Of a DNA stretch of 64,000 nucleotides, positions 1 to 14,401 are shown one piece after another (positions within the stretch are counted from its first letter, which is position 1; every line of letters starts with the position of its first letter). The translations under genes and the position numbers were made by a program. Below the pieces are notes generated by a model that made no database searches, had not been told where the DNA came from, and saw only the letters and a program-made list of their open reading frames with translations. Source of the stretch: Silurus meridionalis (taxonomy: Eukaryota > Chordata > Actinopteri > Siluriformes > Siluridae); assembly GCF_014805685.1 (NCBI RefSeq), contig NC_060902.1, forward strand, positions 4,703,286 to 4,767,285. Reading direction: 5' to 3'.

Positions 1-2084
1 ATTAAACCTATTTTGAAAATTCAGTAAGTAAATGGGGGCTCCATCACACATAGCAAAAGAGTGATGGCCCATTGCCGATCCACACTCAATAATCTCGTCT
101 GACCCACGCTGGGATATAAAATGAAGGCAAGAACCTCATTCAAATCTGGCTGCCAAAACACAGCCATAACTCAATTCTTGATGAAATTATATCTCAGCAG
201 GTTATTGACTAAAAATGTACAGTTGTTCTACTTTTTGCTTAAAGACGAAGGCCTTTTAAAGCTTTAGATGTGGTTAGTAAGTAGCAGATTTTAAATAAAA
301 TCAGAGCCTTAAATCATTGTTGACCCACAATACACTTTCCATTGGTATATCTGGCCCTTCTTTTTACCAAAAGATGAGGATTTACGAGTCAAGTGTAACT
401 GTACAATTTTAAACACATTTCTATCTTTCAGTTTTCTATAAAAGCACATTTCATAAAGCTATCATATATACAAAGCATGTGTTTTTATACAATAGATGTC
501 CTACTCATATTATAGTTATAATTAATTGCCTGATTCCTGACATTTCAGCTGAAAGTATAAAAAGCATATAAATACAAATATATCAATAATTAAAATTACA
601 ACTAGATACTTTAGGAGTCTAAGACAATCTAAAAACTAAAACTAATTAAATAGATAATACAGTAGCAACTTGAAAACTCTCCCATAATACCTCAGCATCT
701 TTCTAAAATCTGTTTCTCTTTTTTAGAAATAGAAAGCCACATCCCATAACAAACATTCTAATAGAAAAAGTTTTTTTCTTAACATAAGCCATCCAGAAAC
801 CCACAAGGATTGCTTTATAAAAGATTCATGCAATACTTATAAATGTGTCATGAAGGCACAAGATAGGTACCCTTCACATAGCATGAAACTTGAGATCCTT
901 AGTTTAACACTGAATGGATTTAGTAGAACAATGAAATACATATTTTATGAGGTTTAAAAAAAAAAAGAATGCAAATTTCATCATTTATTCTTTAATCTAA
1001 CCCAAATAGATGCGTCTCTTTATTGAATAAATTCAATAGACATGAGAATGATAATATTGTGCGATTGATAAATGATGATACTGAGTTAATATCAGGTGTC
1101 AGTGTGAGCTGTGCTGTAAATGGATGTCTCGCATGCCCTCTCTTTATGAAGTCTTAGCAGCCTTAGCACAGTGGAGGACAGACTGCTAACCTGAGGGGAT
1201 GACATTGTTCCCAGAGGAGCAACCGACCGACTGTACCAAAGTGTCTTCATATAGGTCTCTGGGGACGTTGTGCATTGAAATCCTAAAAAAAGTGTGTGTG
1301 CCTGTATAGAGAGAGACAGAGAGAGGAAGAGTAAGTTAGAAGCCAACAGAGCGACAGTAAGTATGAATCTGTGACAGGCAAAAAATAGTATGCATATGTT
1401 AGGGTTGTAACACAATGCCACTGTATCTGTATTGAAAATAATTTTTTTTCATTTATAGAAATAGAAAGTGACATTTCATGAAAACTCTCGAATATTTTAT
1501 GAACCCTAATAATGGTAGGTACGAATTAAAGCACTGGTAGCATGGGGCGTTAATTACAGCTCTTTAATCTCATCTTCATCACAAAAGCTCTTAGTGAGAT
1601 TTTTCCCTCAACCCCCTCACTTCAACTTCCCAAATATAAATAAAATAATAGTTTATTCCAAACCCTCACCTCTGACCAGATAGTTGCAATGGATAAATAA
1701 ATAAATGCAACAAATGCATCAGTGTACATCACACAAGCTCTGATGTACATCACACAAGCCTAACCAAACAATCTGTATTTCTGTTTTTATAGACACATTT
1801 ATCTGTTGAACTCTGAATAAAGTTTGTATTCAAACACAGCCTAATTACGAGTGAATGCTCAAATGTGTGAGTATGCATGTAAATGATGAGATTAAAACCA
1901 CAGGTTCATGCGTGACAGACTAAAACAACATGCAGACTTGTGTAAATATGCTCATATGAGAAAGCTGACAGACGAAAAAAAAAAAAGAGCAAGTGTGTAT
2001 GTGAGAAAAAACTGAGTGAGTATGTATGTGTGTGAGAGATGACAGTGTGGGAGTGAGATAGAGGAGAGAGCCACCAAATTGTAG

Positions 2085-2400
2085 CTGAATTGCAGGAGCA
2101 AAATGAGAGCTTACTGGCGGGGAAGATCAGTGTGTTATTCTGAAAGGTTGCTAAAGGGCGCTGCGGAGTGAAAAGTGTGCCATCTCGTCCAATTTAACAT
2201 CCAAATTGCTTTATTTTTTTCCATTATTCTGATTAGCCTGACGCGCAACTCGCCTCTGCTGATGCGTCGCTTCTCTCTGCTAAATTCGGCACATTAAACG
2301 TACTTCACTTGTAGCGGTGGACATGTTGGCAGTAATTATTTTTTATAACCATCGCTAAAGAGGATTACTTTGAGTAGGACCTCTCTCGGACTGAACATGT
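2085..2400. promoter_or_regulatory. candidate conserved non-coding element
   Basis: This stretch is less AT-rich and less repetitive than its surroundings, has no microsatellite and no transposon similarity that I recognise, and contains homeodomain-like ATTA cores and several CpG-containing words. That texture is typical of vertebrate enhancers in gene deserts. The call is inference from composition only; no alignment was possible. Confidence 0.22.
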
Positions 2401-3479
2401 CTTGGCTAATAATACAGTAATTAATAGCTAGCATAAACATAGCAAACAACTTTGGTAACAATTTTTTTTTACACATATGCAACCCAAATCCTCACATACA
2501 CGTTTCATATAAAATCAGAGATGTGTTGGTATGTGAGGTGGCCAGAGAAAATCTTTGAGGTGGTGACCTTATTTTACTAATTAAAGTTCTGAAAACTTAC
2601 ATAAACACTCACTTTGATGGAAAGAGTCTCTAGGGTTATTTCTTTGTAATAATAAAGTTTTTCTGAACAGATATCTGAGTTTTATTTTTTCTAGTAACAT
2701 GGCAAGTTGCATTTTTTCTTCATTTAATGATAAAAAGAAATGTTTATTGAAGGACCGACTGTTTCTAGCTACTTTAACATAAGTGATAACAGGAATGAAT
2801 GTATCTTGTGGACATTTGACAGCATGAAATGTGAGTATAAATGTAATTTGACAAATCCTTCACTTATACATATTATCATATAATTAATACCTATAATAAG
2901 TAACTTTCTAAGTGAGATCTTGGATTCTACTGTGTGGATGAAAACATCTAAACCAAGAATAATTGTACTTGGTGGAAATTCATCATAGTCCATTAATAAA
3001 ATGTTTTGCCAGATAGATATTACATGAATTAATTTGTAAGGGGGCAGGCAATAACAGTAGGTAATGGCCTTCTACTAAATGTGGGACTTAAATATTATTT
3101 TAAAAAAGGGGAAAAAAGAAACAGGACAAAAGAATGAAAAAATTGGAAAATCTTCTCTGGTATTGTTTCCTCTATATGTTTTATTGTTTTCCTCAAGTAA
3201 TCATTATGGTTCTAGAAGAAAACTTGTACTCATAAAACCTCAAAAGCCTTGATTTTTATTGTACCTGTTCTTTTAGGTAGGAAAGAGCACAGCTTTAAAT
3301 AAATAAATACATTCATTAATTAAAACAATTCCTATGTATAGCAGTTTTGGCATTGTTAGCATTCGTTTTTTCCCGTTAGATTTAGAGAGGAGATGTCAGA
3401 AACATTAGGAAACAGATTATTAATTCAAACTTGTATTTTTACTTCTTCGTTTGTTGAAACCTTGCAAAAAAATAGCCAG

Positions 3480-3860
3480 CATAATAAATGACCAAAATGT
3501 CTGCACATTATTGAAAGCAAACACCATGTTCATTTATTGTTTTTACAAGCCAAAGCAGCAGGTGGGCTGGCTTTCAGAGCTAATTCTCTTTTTGATCGCT
3601 GAGTCGTTCACAGATGAGGATCAAAGATCATTGAATTCAGCAAAAATGAACCAGAGCACATGTGACTCAAAGCGAATGAACTGGGGTTGCATTGATTCAG
3701 CTAATCACCTTAGTCATTCACTTGAAAATTTTTCAGGTTCAAGGACCACTACTGAAGAATGGCCTATTCATAACTGATTACTTACTGTTTATTACTTTAG
3801 GGAACCTGTGGGTTTTCGCAATTATTTTGGCTGTCAGAAAGATGTGCATAGTCTGAGCAT
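3480..3860. promoter_or_regulatory. candidate conserved non-coding element
   Basis: A 380-bp patch of mixed composition between AT-rich flanks, including GATTCAGC and GGTGGGCTGG words, without simple repeats. An open frame of 108 codons crosses it, but I see no domain, splice-site pair or codon bias to support coding. A regulatory role is a guess from texture. Confidence 0.2.
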
Positions 3861-4078
3861 AAAATGGCTCTATTCTAATAGCATAAAGTATGTTGAATAA
3901 ACAAATATTCAACTCTAGAAAATCTTAGGAAATATTTGCTTTTATGTAATCAGCTAGTATAAGCTTGCATTATATAACTAATGCAAACATATATACAAAT
4001 ATTAAAGTGTGCATCCTGTCTGTAGTCCTGACCATACCAGTGCCTATTATAATAAAATACAGTATAGAATTATATAAA

Positions 4079-5042
4079 ACAACCCCAATTCCAAAAAGTT
4101 GGGACATTATGAAAATTGTGAATAAATATAATAATATTTGCATATAATGCAATGATGTGCAAATCTCATAAACCCATATATTATTCACAGTCGAACATAG
4201 AAACAATGTTTAAACTGAAGAAATGTACCATTTTAATACTAAAAACAAAGTAATTTACGATGTGATGGATAGATCACATCTCAAAAAAAGATGGGACAAA
4301 GTTGGGGAAATTTGCAACTACTGTAATTAAGTTAACTGACAACAGGTCAGTAAGATGATTGTTATAAATACTGCATCTTATAGAGGCAAGGTCGCTCAGA
4401 AGTAAAGATGGGTAGACAGTCACCAATCTGTGAAAGACTGTGTCTACAAATTGTGGAACAATTGCAAAATAATAATCCTAACATAATATTGTTGAATTTT
4501 TTTTTATCATTTTAGAGTACTGAGGCAAAGTGCTAAATTTTTCTGTGGTCAGAAGAATCGAAATTTTAATTAATTTTTAAAAACCATACATTCTCCGTAC
4601 TAAAGAGGAGAGGGACCATCTGGCTTGTTATCAGCACTCAGTTTAAAAATTCACATCTCTGATGTTATGGGAGTGCATTAGTGCCTGTAGAGTGGGCAAC
4701 TTGCACTGGTTCAATCAATGCTGAATGGTATATACAGATTTTAGAGCAGGATATTCTTACAAACAGAAAACATATATTTTCAAGGAAAGCCTTGCATATT
4801 TGAGCAAAGCTAACTGCATACTGCATCTATTACAATTGCATGACTTCGTAGTAAAAGAGTTTGGGTGCCGGCCTGCCTGCAGTATTGACCTTTCACCATT
4901 TGTAAATAATTGGCACATGATAAAACAAAATACACAACAAAGGACTCCCAGAACTGTTGAGCAGCTAGAATCCTGTATCAGACACATATGGGACAACATT
5001 CCTCTCCCAAAACTTCAGCAATTGGTCTCCTCAGTTCCCATT
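4079..5042 (+). mobile_element. Tc1-like DNA transposon, dead, right end lost
   Basis: The left end reads ACAACCCCAATTCC then AAAAAGTTGGGAC, a terminal-repeat start that I recall from a common fish Tc1-like family. A helix-turn-helix-side stretch follows (about 4310-4480), then an internal deletion near 4495-4515 joins directly to the catalytic half of the transposase. Later pieces match the C-terminal part of the family (about 4725-5042). The matching right terminal repeat is missing; similarity stops at a 10-bp direct duplication (TTCCCATTAA) near 5035-5055. With one terminal repeat and a broken transposase the copy cannot be autonomous. The class assignment is from family knowledge; the breaks are seen in sequence. 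Confidence 0.8.
4500..5042 (+). pseudogene. Tc1-like transposase, C-terminal half, inactivated
   Basis: A functional member cuts and pastes its own element into TA sites with a DDE/D catalytic triad. Here the segment equivalent to the second catalytic aspartate reads S-E-E-S-K-F at 4549-4566 instead of the expected S-D-E-S-K-F, so Asp is Glu, and a stop follows at once. Downstream the frame resumes with R-T-K-E-E-R-D-H, then R-T-V-E-Q-L-E-S-C-I and W-D-N-I-P-L-P-K-L-Q-Q-L-V near 4950-5030, which is the conserved C-terminal end of this subfamily. Several small deletions and frameshifts separate the pieces. The longest intact frame is 109 codons from 4725. It is an old fossil with no expected activity. 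Confidence 0.75.
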
Positions 5043-5466
5043 AATTCCCATTAATTAACAAAAATGCAATATTTTACATATACCTATATACTGTATGGTC
5101 TTTAGGTGAGGGTATGGGTCCTCATTGTAAGTCTATCACAGCGACTTATGCTAAACATCAGCATCTCTGAGCTCATGTATGTAGAAGAGGGTAGATAGCA
5201 CATCTTTTATGTCTCATAAAAAGTCTTATTTAGGTAGAAAAAATGAGAAGGGAATACAAAACACCACAAGCATAAAAAAACAACTAACAACATGCTTTTC
5301 AATTGGATGATACTGTTGTTTGTCTTTGGTCTGACTGCAGCTTTAACAAAAAAACAGGATAAAAACTGGTTCTTTTATATTGTACGACTGTAACATAGTG
5401 TGAATGCTGTGTCTAAATTGTAGATATTGGAGCCTTTGAGTATACCTCCCACAATCCATTTTTCTT

Positions 5467-5760
5467 ACAGGAAGCCACTTTATCCTGGTCACAGTAGATC
5501 ATAGGGCCTACCCAGGGAAGACTGGGCTCAAGGCAGGATATGTGAATACACACTGTATGCATAGCACCAGTCGATCACACACCGATACACTCATGTACAC
5601 CTAGGGGAAATTTAAACTTGCCAATCCAACCATGTATTTTTAATAGGTGCAAAAGAACACACACAGACATGATGAGGACATGTGGCAAATAGTAACCCGA
5701 GCTCAGGATTAAACTCTGGGTCCTGGAGCTGGGAGGGATTAAATCCACTTACTATATCAT
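5467..5760. repeat. dispersed fish repeat 'R1', old copy
   Basis: The order of words (CTTTATCCTGGTCACAG, CACCTAGGGG, CCAATCCAACCATG, AACCCGAGCTCAGGATT, CCTGGAGCTG) matches a repeat I remember as abundant in fish genomes. Related copies occur in this window at 20341-20657, 54375-54515 and 62215-62460. I do not recall its class with certainty; it may be a non-autonomous DNA transposon. This copy lacks part of its middle. Confidence 0.6.
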
Positions 5761-6497
5761 ATCAGACTCCATACTCTGAGTTAATCATGGAAGACTGGAG
5801 GTGATGGTGGCTGTCCCAGGGTTACTTTAGGCTTGATGCTACTGATTTGTTAACTTTTTTTTTACAACTGAGCATTTTTCAGAGAATTTGGCTCTGTAAT
5901 AACAATTTGGTCAGGAGATTTCACTAACAGTTCAGAGATTTCCAAACAGCAGTAATCAAATATATTCAGCTGACGTGAACCTAAAAACCACAAAATATAC
6001 GCTTTACTTAAACACAAACCTTTTCTATAGTAAGACTCAATATGTTGATCACCTAACGTCATTAAAAAATGCAAAATAATTGTGGAGACGGTTATGATTG
6101 AAACTGCATCATTATCATGATACAGCATTAAAAATAGTTATGCATCAATACCATTATTATCATATCAAATATAAAAAAGAATAATAGAATGTTGATACTT
6201 ATTCACTATTAAATAAATAACCTTGTTACTATCCATGGCTTCAAAGAATTGTTTATCTAGCTAGGCTTTATGTTGGCTTGTTTTGTTTATGTTGGTATCT
6301 TTAACAGAGAGCATGAAGGTGACCAGCCATGCAGAGCCATATAAGAAAATGTTTCTTAGTACTTAGAGTTCACTATGCAACTGCATTTTTATTTTTTAAT
6401 AATTGTATGGGCATTAATTTTTAATGACCATGCCTAATTAGCTTGTTGATACTGCTTTGCATACTCAGGTTGCCCTTAGATTCTCTTGTAAAGATCT
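5761..6497. other. AT-rich unique DNA
   Basis: No gene, repeat family or structured RNA is recognised here. Open frames are short and without domains. Confidence 0.5.
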
Positions 6498-6868
6498 GGG
6501 CCATGTCCACACTAATGTTTTCATTTGAAAATGCATATTTTTCTCTCTGTTTTTTGCCTTCCTTCCACATTCAACAAAAATGTAGCTTTTTAGAAACGCT
6601 CTACAAAGTGGATACATCTGAAAACACAGAGGTTTTCGAAAGCAACGACGCATTTTTTATCATTGGCGCGACATTTTAAAGTATATAAACTCCAGACAGA
6701 AATGACGCAAAACAAAGATTCGCACGATTTGCGCGTGCACAGTACAGGGAAGTAAGCCTTTTCAGACGTTTCAGTGTGGATGAGCAACTTTTGGGAAAGG
6801 ATCGAAAAGGAAAGTGAGGACGAAAAATGCTATTTTCTAATGTATCTGCATGAATGTAGACGTAGTCC
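6498..6868. mobile_element. MITE-like non-autonomous DNA transposon, decayed
   Basis: The left end GGGCCATGTCCACACTAATG and following Phe/Lys-like TTTTCATTTGAAAA palindrome resemble the ends of a common fish MITE. The right end, CATGAATGTAGACGTAGTCC, is an imperfect inverted match to the left end. The interior has CpG-rich words (GGCGCGAC, GATTTGCGCGTGCAC) and a GTGTGGATGAGC stretch typical of the same family. No transposase is encoded, and the overlapping small frames are not genes. The class (hAT or Harbinger relative) is uncertain. Confidence 0.6.
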
Positions 6869-8253
<1,385 letters not shown>

Positions 8254-8695
8254 ATGCTAATGAAAAGACAGAACATTTGGTGAATCAAGGCCTCATTTGT
8301 CCTATTCTCATTCTGTTTCTCTAAACAACAATACCAACATGTACTGTGCCCTCCTCCACCATGACCCACCAAAACAGCAGGAATAGGACTGGAATTCCAA
8401 ACATGTCTCAACACCAAAGAAACACTCAGGAGGGGGGAGACAAAATATAAAGGATGACTTTGTGTCCTTTTGTGTGCAGGCCCTTTCATTTCCCTCTTGT
8501 GATTTCTGCAAGCCTGGCCAAATATTTGTCAACCAGACAACGAAAAATGCCAACAAGACCGAACAAAGCCGGAAAGCCTCTCTGGACAAGTTGTTCTAGC
8601 ACTCATTGTCATTCCTTTTTGCCATTATGGGGTTAAAGGTCAGTAGGTCACTTGACCTCAACCAGCGTAGAACGTCACACTTGTGTTTGTACGGA

Positions 8696-8833
<138 letters not shown>

Positions 8834-10271
8834 CTTTGCTGAACACTTAAAGCAGTTGCCTTTTTAGAATGCATTCAGGTGGGTGGTGTATCTCAAAGTT
8901 TAAGAAAGCAAACAGGGTTTTGTTTACAGCGTGCAGCTAACAGAGATCGGCTTCTCGCTGAAATCTGCTCGACATTTGCTGATAGCGACGACAAATTGGA
9001 ACTTGTAACCTAAGTGAGTTTAGCAGAGAAGGAAATGGTGAAAATATAAATACATATTGATAGCCGGAGGATGTGGAAGTACCCAGCAATTTCAGCAGCA
9101 GGTGAAATATTCAAAGTACTGTAGTCAGCTAATCCTGGGAAAGAATTTTTTTGTATATTTAAATCAATGGAGTTTTACACATGCATATGGATAAGCATAG
9201 AGTACACAACTGAATATACACTTACTTTATTTTAAGTAAGAAAGGTTCAAAGGTCATCTGGTTGGGAATGGAAACTGGGATTCATTTTTACTTTAATACG
9301 GGGGTGAGTGAGTGGCCAGGTATGAGAAATTCATTAGCATGCAGTCTGACGCATCCTTAATAATTGCCTGGTCAGGAGAAGCATTTCTTTTGAGAAGCAT
9401 AAGCAACTAAGTTTATTATAAAATACTCAAGTGATGCAGCTGAGTTTAAGGAGGTGTCAGAAGCCGAATTTAGAGACCGCTAGGTTTCAAAATAATGGTT
9501 ACGGCCATGTCCACTTTGGGTTTAAATACATAGCAGGCATCAATTTATTAATCAATTTAATGGCAATGAGAATGGCAATATTATACCTTCATTGTCAAAC
9601 TTGTACTATGAAAAAACATTAAGAAAATACAGGAGCTGCTGGAGGAAGAATACCTGTTGTCTCCCTGGAAAGAAGTCAAAGCCTTGCAGGATTTGCATGT
9701 TGTATTTATCTTCACAATTGTTATTGCATTAATCACCTTTAATAACACCCCCCTCAACCAGACAGCCCACCCACTTAGCTACAAACAGCTCAATCCAGCA
9801 TTAGCAGGACGAGGAGGTGCAACTACCTGGACATTTGAGACTCAGGAGCATGGGGGTGGGGGTCTGTTTTTGATGGAGTGGCACTGCCACGCTCCCATGC
9901 TGAGCGCCAGTCACAACAGCGGTTGTGCTTCAATGCTGGAGCAATACTTCAACTTTATTGATGGCCTTGGCTCTGCCTTTCAAGATCCATATTGCTGATG
10001 TTGCTTTGATGCCTGGTGCATAGTGCTCTGGAAAATGGAGAAGTCGAAAGAGGGGCATATAGTGAGATTTTACATGGTCCAACTTTTTACCTGGCACATG
10101 ATGATATACATTTTTTTTTTTTGAAAAAATACATTTTGGGTAAATCCTCACATTTTTAAAGATACCCTGATTTACAAAAGGCACCAGATGATAAGATGTG
10201 ACGATATGTCAGACCTCTCCTGCTCCCTTTTCCAGATCCTGTACCTTTTTTTTTAAGAATGCAGATAACAT
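8834..10271. other. unique DNA, two enhancer-like patches
   Basis: No host gene or named repeat is recognised. 8920-9025 and 9640-10010 are high-complexity patches; the second is listed separately. Confidence 0.45.
9640..10010. promoter_or_regulatory. candidate conserved non-coding element
   Basis: This patch contains clustered homeodomain-like cores (TTGCATTAATCACC, TTTAATAAC), an AACAGCTC word and a GGCACTGCCACG palindromic word in otherwise unique sequence. A 113-codon frame crosses it but has no domain and no codon bias that I can see. It is one of the more enhancer-like stretches in the window. Inference only. Confidence 0.28.
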
Positions 10272-11591
10272 CCAATTTACTTTTAAACATGTGACATGCA
10301 GGTCCTGTCATGTTTAGATTAGTTGACCTTTCCATTTGAGAGCTTGCAAAGTTTGGTCACGAATTCTCCTTATTAAGAGCCCTGTAGATGTCAGACCATG
10401 TGACTGCACGATGAAACACCACTTGACTGTGTCTATGGGGATCGCAAAATTTATTCTGACGCTAGCACCAAAAAATCATGTAATATATAAAGATGATGAT
10501 GATAATGATGATGAGTGTTAGCATATTCCATACAGTTTCTTCCAGTACATTTCTAAAATGACATACAGTATGTTTTGTATCATGCATTATGATGCCCAAC
10601 CAATTTATTCCTTCTGTTGTCTTTCCAAAGGCTTAACTACAAAAGTGATATTTCCTTTGGGTAAATTTGGTACAACTGCAAAGGGACTCAAGCCTTGCTA
10701 GTGGTTTGCGTCATATGGTGTACCCCTGAGGGACTAGTTTTTAGCATATGGCAGTTTTTTGACGCGTCTCAGCCTACACTCTCGAGGGTGTTTTTGATCT
10801 GCTTCCAGGATTTTTATTCACAATTGAAAGGATTCTTTGGTCTTATTCTGTTGTGTTTCCTTTGTATGCCATCGATGAGCTCCTTGGGACCTTGTCTTTT
10901 AGGGCATATTCAGTGGTTGAGCTAGTTCTTTCTATGTACGAATCATTTATTCATGCTTTTTAACTCCTAGTGGCCTTGAATTTGGCACTCTTCCTGAGAC
11001 AAATAAGGCAAATTAATGATTTTCATCTTTGTAAAAGACTCACTGTTAAAAAGATCAGAACTATAAGTTAAGTGCCAAAGTATGTTATCTCATATGAACT
11101 CTCTGCAAGGGAAATCCTTTTTCTTGTAAGTGAATTAATACCCATACCTTCTGTAGATCTAACAGGTCTTTCACATGGAAAAAATATATAGTGTACTTTT
11201 AGATTTTATGAACACAATTGGACTGTAATTACCTTTTGGATTATAGCTTTAAAAGTACATTATCTGAAGATTGTATGTTTAAAAGATATTTGAATGTAAA
11301 GACATGCATTTAAATGTACAAAAGTTGTACTGTATACTGAAAGATACTATCCCTATGTAAAGGACTGGTACATTACAGTGCTGTTTTTCAGTATAAAGAG
11401 GGCGTTTATGCAAATCTATTACAATATCTGGCATTGAAAACATTATGTGTAAACTTTATAATACTTTTTATGTGAATGTGTTTAGTGTATAGTTTGCCCT
11501 AAATCAGGTTTTTCTGAAACCAATAGATGCTATAGTACCCTTTAGTGCACCAAATCAGTCATTCCAAAAAATAGAAAGGTAGATCTGAATG
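10272..11591 (+). repeat. 3-kb tandem unit, copy 1 (3'-truncated)
   Basis: This copy begins at the CCAATTT word at 10272 and matches the first 1320 bp of the full unit at 14402. It ends after AGATCTGAATGG, where the sequence jumps to a position about 170 bp from the unit start, which begins copy 2. The junction shares only a single base, so it looks like an end-joined deletion inside an older array. Most differences from the other copies are one-base changes in homopolymers, for example GGG against GGGG near 10684. Confidence 0.93.
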
Positions 11592-13244
11592 GTCGCAAAA
11601 TTTATTCTGACGCTAGCACCAAAAATCATGTAATATATAAAGATGATGATGATAATGATGATGAGTGTTAGCATATTCCATACAGTTTCTTCCAGTACAT
11701 TTCTAAAATGACATACAGTATGTTTTGTATCATGCATTATGATGCCCAACCAATTTATTCCTTCTGTTGTCTTTCCAAAGGCTTAACTACAAAAGTGATA
11801 TTTCCTTTGGGTAAATTTGGTACAACTGCAAAGGGGACTCAAGCCTTGCTAGTGGTTTGCGTCATATGGTGTACCCCTGAGGGACTAGTTTTTAGCATAT
11901 GGCAGTTTTTTGACGCGTCTCAGCCTACACTCTCGAGGGTGTTTTGATCTGCTTCAGGATTTTTATTCACAATTGAAAGGATTCTTTGGTCTTATTCTGT
12001 TGTGTTTCCTTTGTATGCCATCGATGAGCTCCTTGGGACCTTGTCTTTTAGGGCATATTCAGTGGTTGAGCTAGTTCTTTCTATGTACGAATCATTTATT
12101 CATGCTTTTTAACTCCTAGTGGCCTTGAATTTGGCACTCTTCCTGAGACAAATAAGGCAAATTAATGATTTTCATCTTTGTAAAAGACTCACTGTTAAAA
12201 AGATCAGAACTATAAGTTAAGTGCCAAAGTATGTTATCTCATATGAACTCTCTGCAAGGGAAATCCTTTTTCTTGTAAGTGAATTAATACCCATACCTTC
12301 TGTAGATCTAACAGGTCTTTCACATGGAAAAAATATATAGTGTACCTTTAGATTTTATGAACACAATTGGACTGTAATTACCTTTTGGATTATAGCTTTA
12401 AAAGTACATTATCTGAAGATTGTATGTTTAAAAGATATTTGAATGTAAAGACATGCATTTAAATGTACAAAAGTTGTACTGTATACTGAAAGATACTATC
12501 CCTATGTAAAGGACTGGTACATTACAGTGCTGTTTTTCAGTATAAAGAGGGCGTTTATGCAAATCTATTACAATATCTGGCATTGAAAACATTATGTGTA
12601 AACTTTATAATACTTTTTATGTGAATGTGTTTAGTGTATAGTTTGCCCTAAATCAGGTTTTTCTGAAACCAATAGATGCTATAGTACCCTTTAGTGCGCC
12701 AAATCAGTCATTCCAAAAAAATAGAAAGGTAGATCTGAATGGTTTCAATATTTCATCTTAGCAGCAAAAGAAGACAAAATTGAAAACAATCTAATTATTT
12801 CACAAATTCCTAAGGAATTAGTCAAAACCTGACCCATGAAGGGTCATCTGTATCTATGCTGATGCTTCCTACAAGAACTAATATCAGTTAAAATGGCCGT
12901 TTTTTGGTTTTTTTTGAGTATTGAGTGTTTCAGTAATCCATACAACTTAAAGAAATATATATATTCTAAACATTTTTGAGATTTGGGTGTAAATAAAGTC
13001 TCTGCTTCTGTCAGACCCATTTTTAGTAGCTCCAGTCATAATATTTAATAGCCCACTTGGCCTGAATCATCACATGGTTGGGATTAGTCACTGGTTTTGT
13101 ATATAAATGACAGTTTACTTGTTTGAGATTTATGTCCTTAAATAGTTTCCTTCTTTTGCCCCTTTATATCCTTGTGGGTGTTAAAATATAAAATCAGAGG
13201 AGATGATGAACTTTCTTAGGTATTATGGTGGAACTCTTTCACAT

Positions 13245-13430
13245 CCAATATGGATTCCACGGGACAGGCACTTTAAAAAACGATCTACAAGGTTCCAACA
13301 CAGTCCAGGGCCACACAATACAGACAATTTGGATAATGTTTTTAACCTTCGGAGGCAGGATTCCACCCCTTAACCCTAGAAGTGAGAGGCAAACATACTG
13401 TCCACTAAGCTACTGTGATTCCACATTTTT
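13245..13430. repeat. dispersed-repeat fragment inside unit copy 2
   Basis: The words TTAACCCTAGAAGTG, GAGGCAAACATACTG and CCACTAAGC resemble the tail of a dispersed fish repeat that ends with a table of CTAACCACTAAGCCACC-like sequence. The same fragment recurs at 16228-16402 in copy 3. Class unknown; the match is from memory. Confidence 0.4.
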
Positions 13431-13553
13431 TATTATATCTAAACAATAATAATAACATATAAATAAAGTTTGTGTCTTTGACTGAGATTCCAGGTAACTA
13501 ATTAGTTCCTTCACCATTATTTGATATGCTATGTGATGAGGATGCATGATAAA

Positions 13554-13583
13554 GAATGTATAGGGTGTACAGCCTATACATTC
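13554..13583. other. 11-bp perfect inverted repeat (hairpin) in unit copy 2
   Basis: GAATGTATAGG at 13554-13564 and CCTATACATTC at 13573-13583 form a perfect stem with an 8-base loop. The loop side word TAGGGTGTACA is repeated directly at 13585-13595. Copy 3 has the same structure near 16531-16559 with one G missing. Confidence 0.75.
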
Positions 13584-14401
13584 CTAGGGTGTACATAGCT
13601 TTTGTATACTTATTTGAATTAAAATAAAGTTCACTATTCTAAATGTAATTTTTAGAAGGGGTAGTGTAAAAAGCTCAGACACTGCTCTACAGCATCATAT
13701 GTCTGATTACCAATTACACAACAAAATGGAGTTGAGCTGGAACGAGCTACTTCATGATTTGTCGGCATTCATATGCGACGCACATCCAAGTCGCAGTAAA
13801 ATGCGTCAGACGCCAAAAACGCGTCCCCCACCAGGAAAGCTGAAGTCATCCTATCGAAAAATATGTTTATTTATCAATCCAAAGCACCCGTGCTGCACAA
13901 TCCAGAGCATAGATTATACACCTTCCCTCAAGCCTGTTTAACATTAGAGCACTAACTAGGTGTTTCTTAGCTTTAAGGATTACTAACAAGGCCAGTGGCT
14001 ACTAGGGCCATGAGCTGGGGGTGTGGACGAGGTGGAAAGGAAATAACAGGAAGTTAACAAAGAAAAGCAAAAAACATTATTTTAGGCTGGCTAGTTTTTC
14101 TCAAGCTGTACACGCCGTGTTAAACTCTATAGGTAAAAGATTGTAGACTTTAATCCTCTAGTGGGTTGACAAAAAAAAAAAAAGAAAAACAGTTCTCTGT
14201 TTGACCTGTTTCCACTCTCTCTTGCCCATGCACGCTTAATTGCGCTAATAGTTTATGCTAATTCCCACAAAAAAAATACAGAAACTACTCCTTTGTGAGT
14301 AGAGAGAAAATAAACAACATAAACTGGGTGGCGTGGTGGCTCTGCCGACAATTAATACCAATATCCTGGCAAGCAGCAGTGCAGAAATCGGATCAGCCCA
14401 C

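Larger units (their letters stand above)
1..4078. other. AT-rich unique DNA, no gene recognised
   Basis: No open frame here resembles a known protein; all frames are short and low in complexity. There is a small 21-bp-period tandem pair at 1723-1759. Two patches of more balanced composition, 2085-2400 and 3480-3860, are listed separately as possible conserved non-coding DNA. The rest is AT-rich with short A and T runs and nothing I can assign. Confidence 0.6.
11592..14401 (+). repeat. 3-kb tandem unit, copy 2 (5'-truncated)
   Basis: This copy starts with TCGCAAAATTTATTC, equivalent to 10442 in copy 1 and about 14572 in copy 3, so it lacks the first 170 bp of the unit. It then runs through the whole remainder and joins copy 3 at a CCAATTT word (14402-14408) shared by the two unit ends. 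Apart from a fragment of an older dispersed repeat (13245-13430) I do not recognise its content. The 74- and 80-codon frames in it are interrupted in copy 3 by one-base indels, which argues against coding. Confidence 0.93.
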
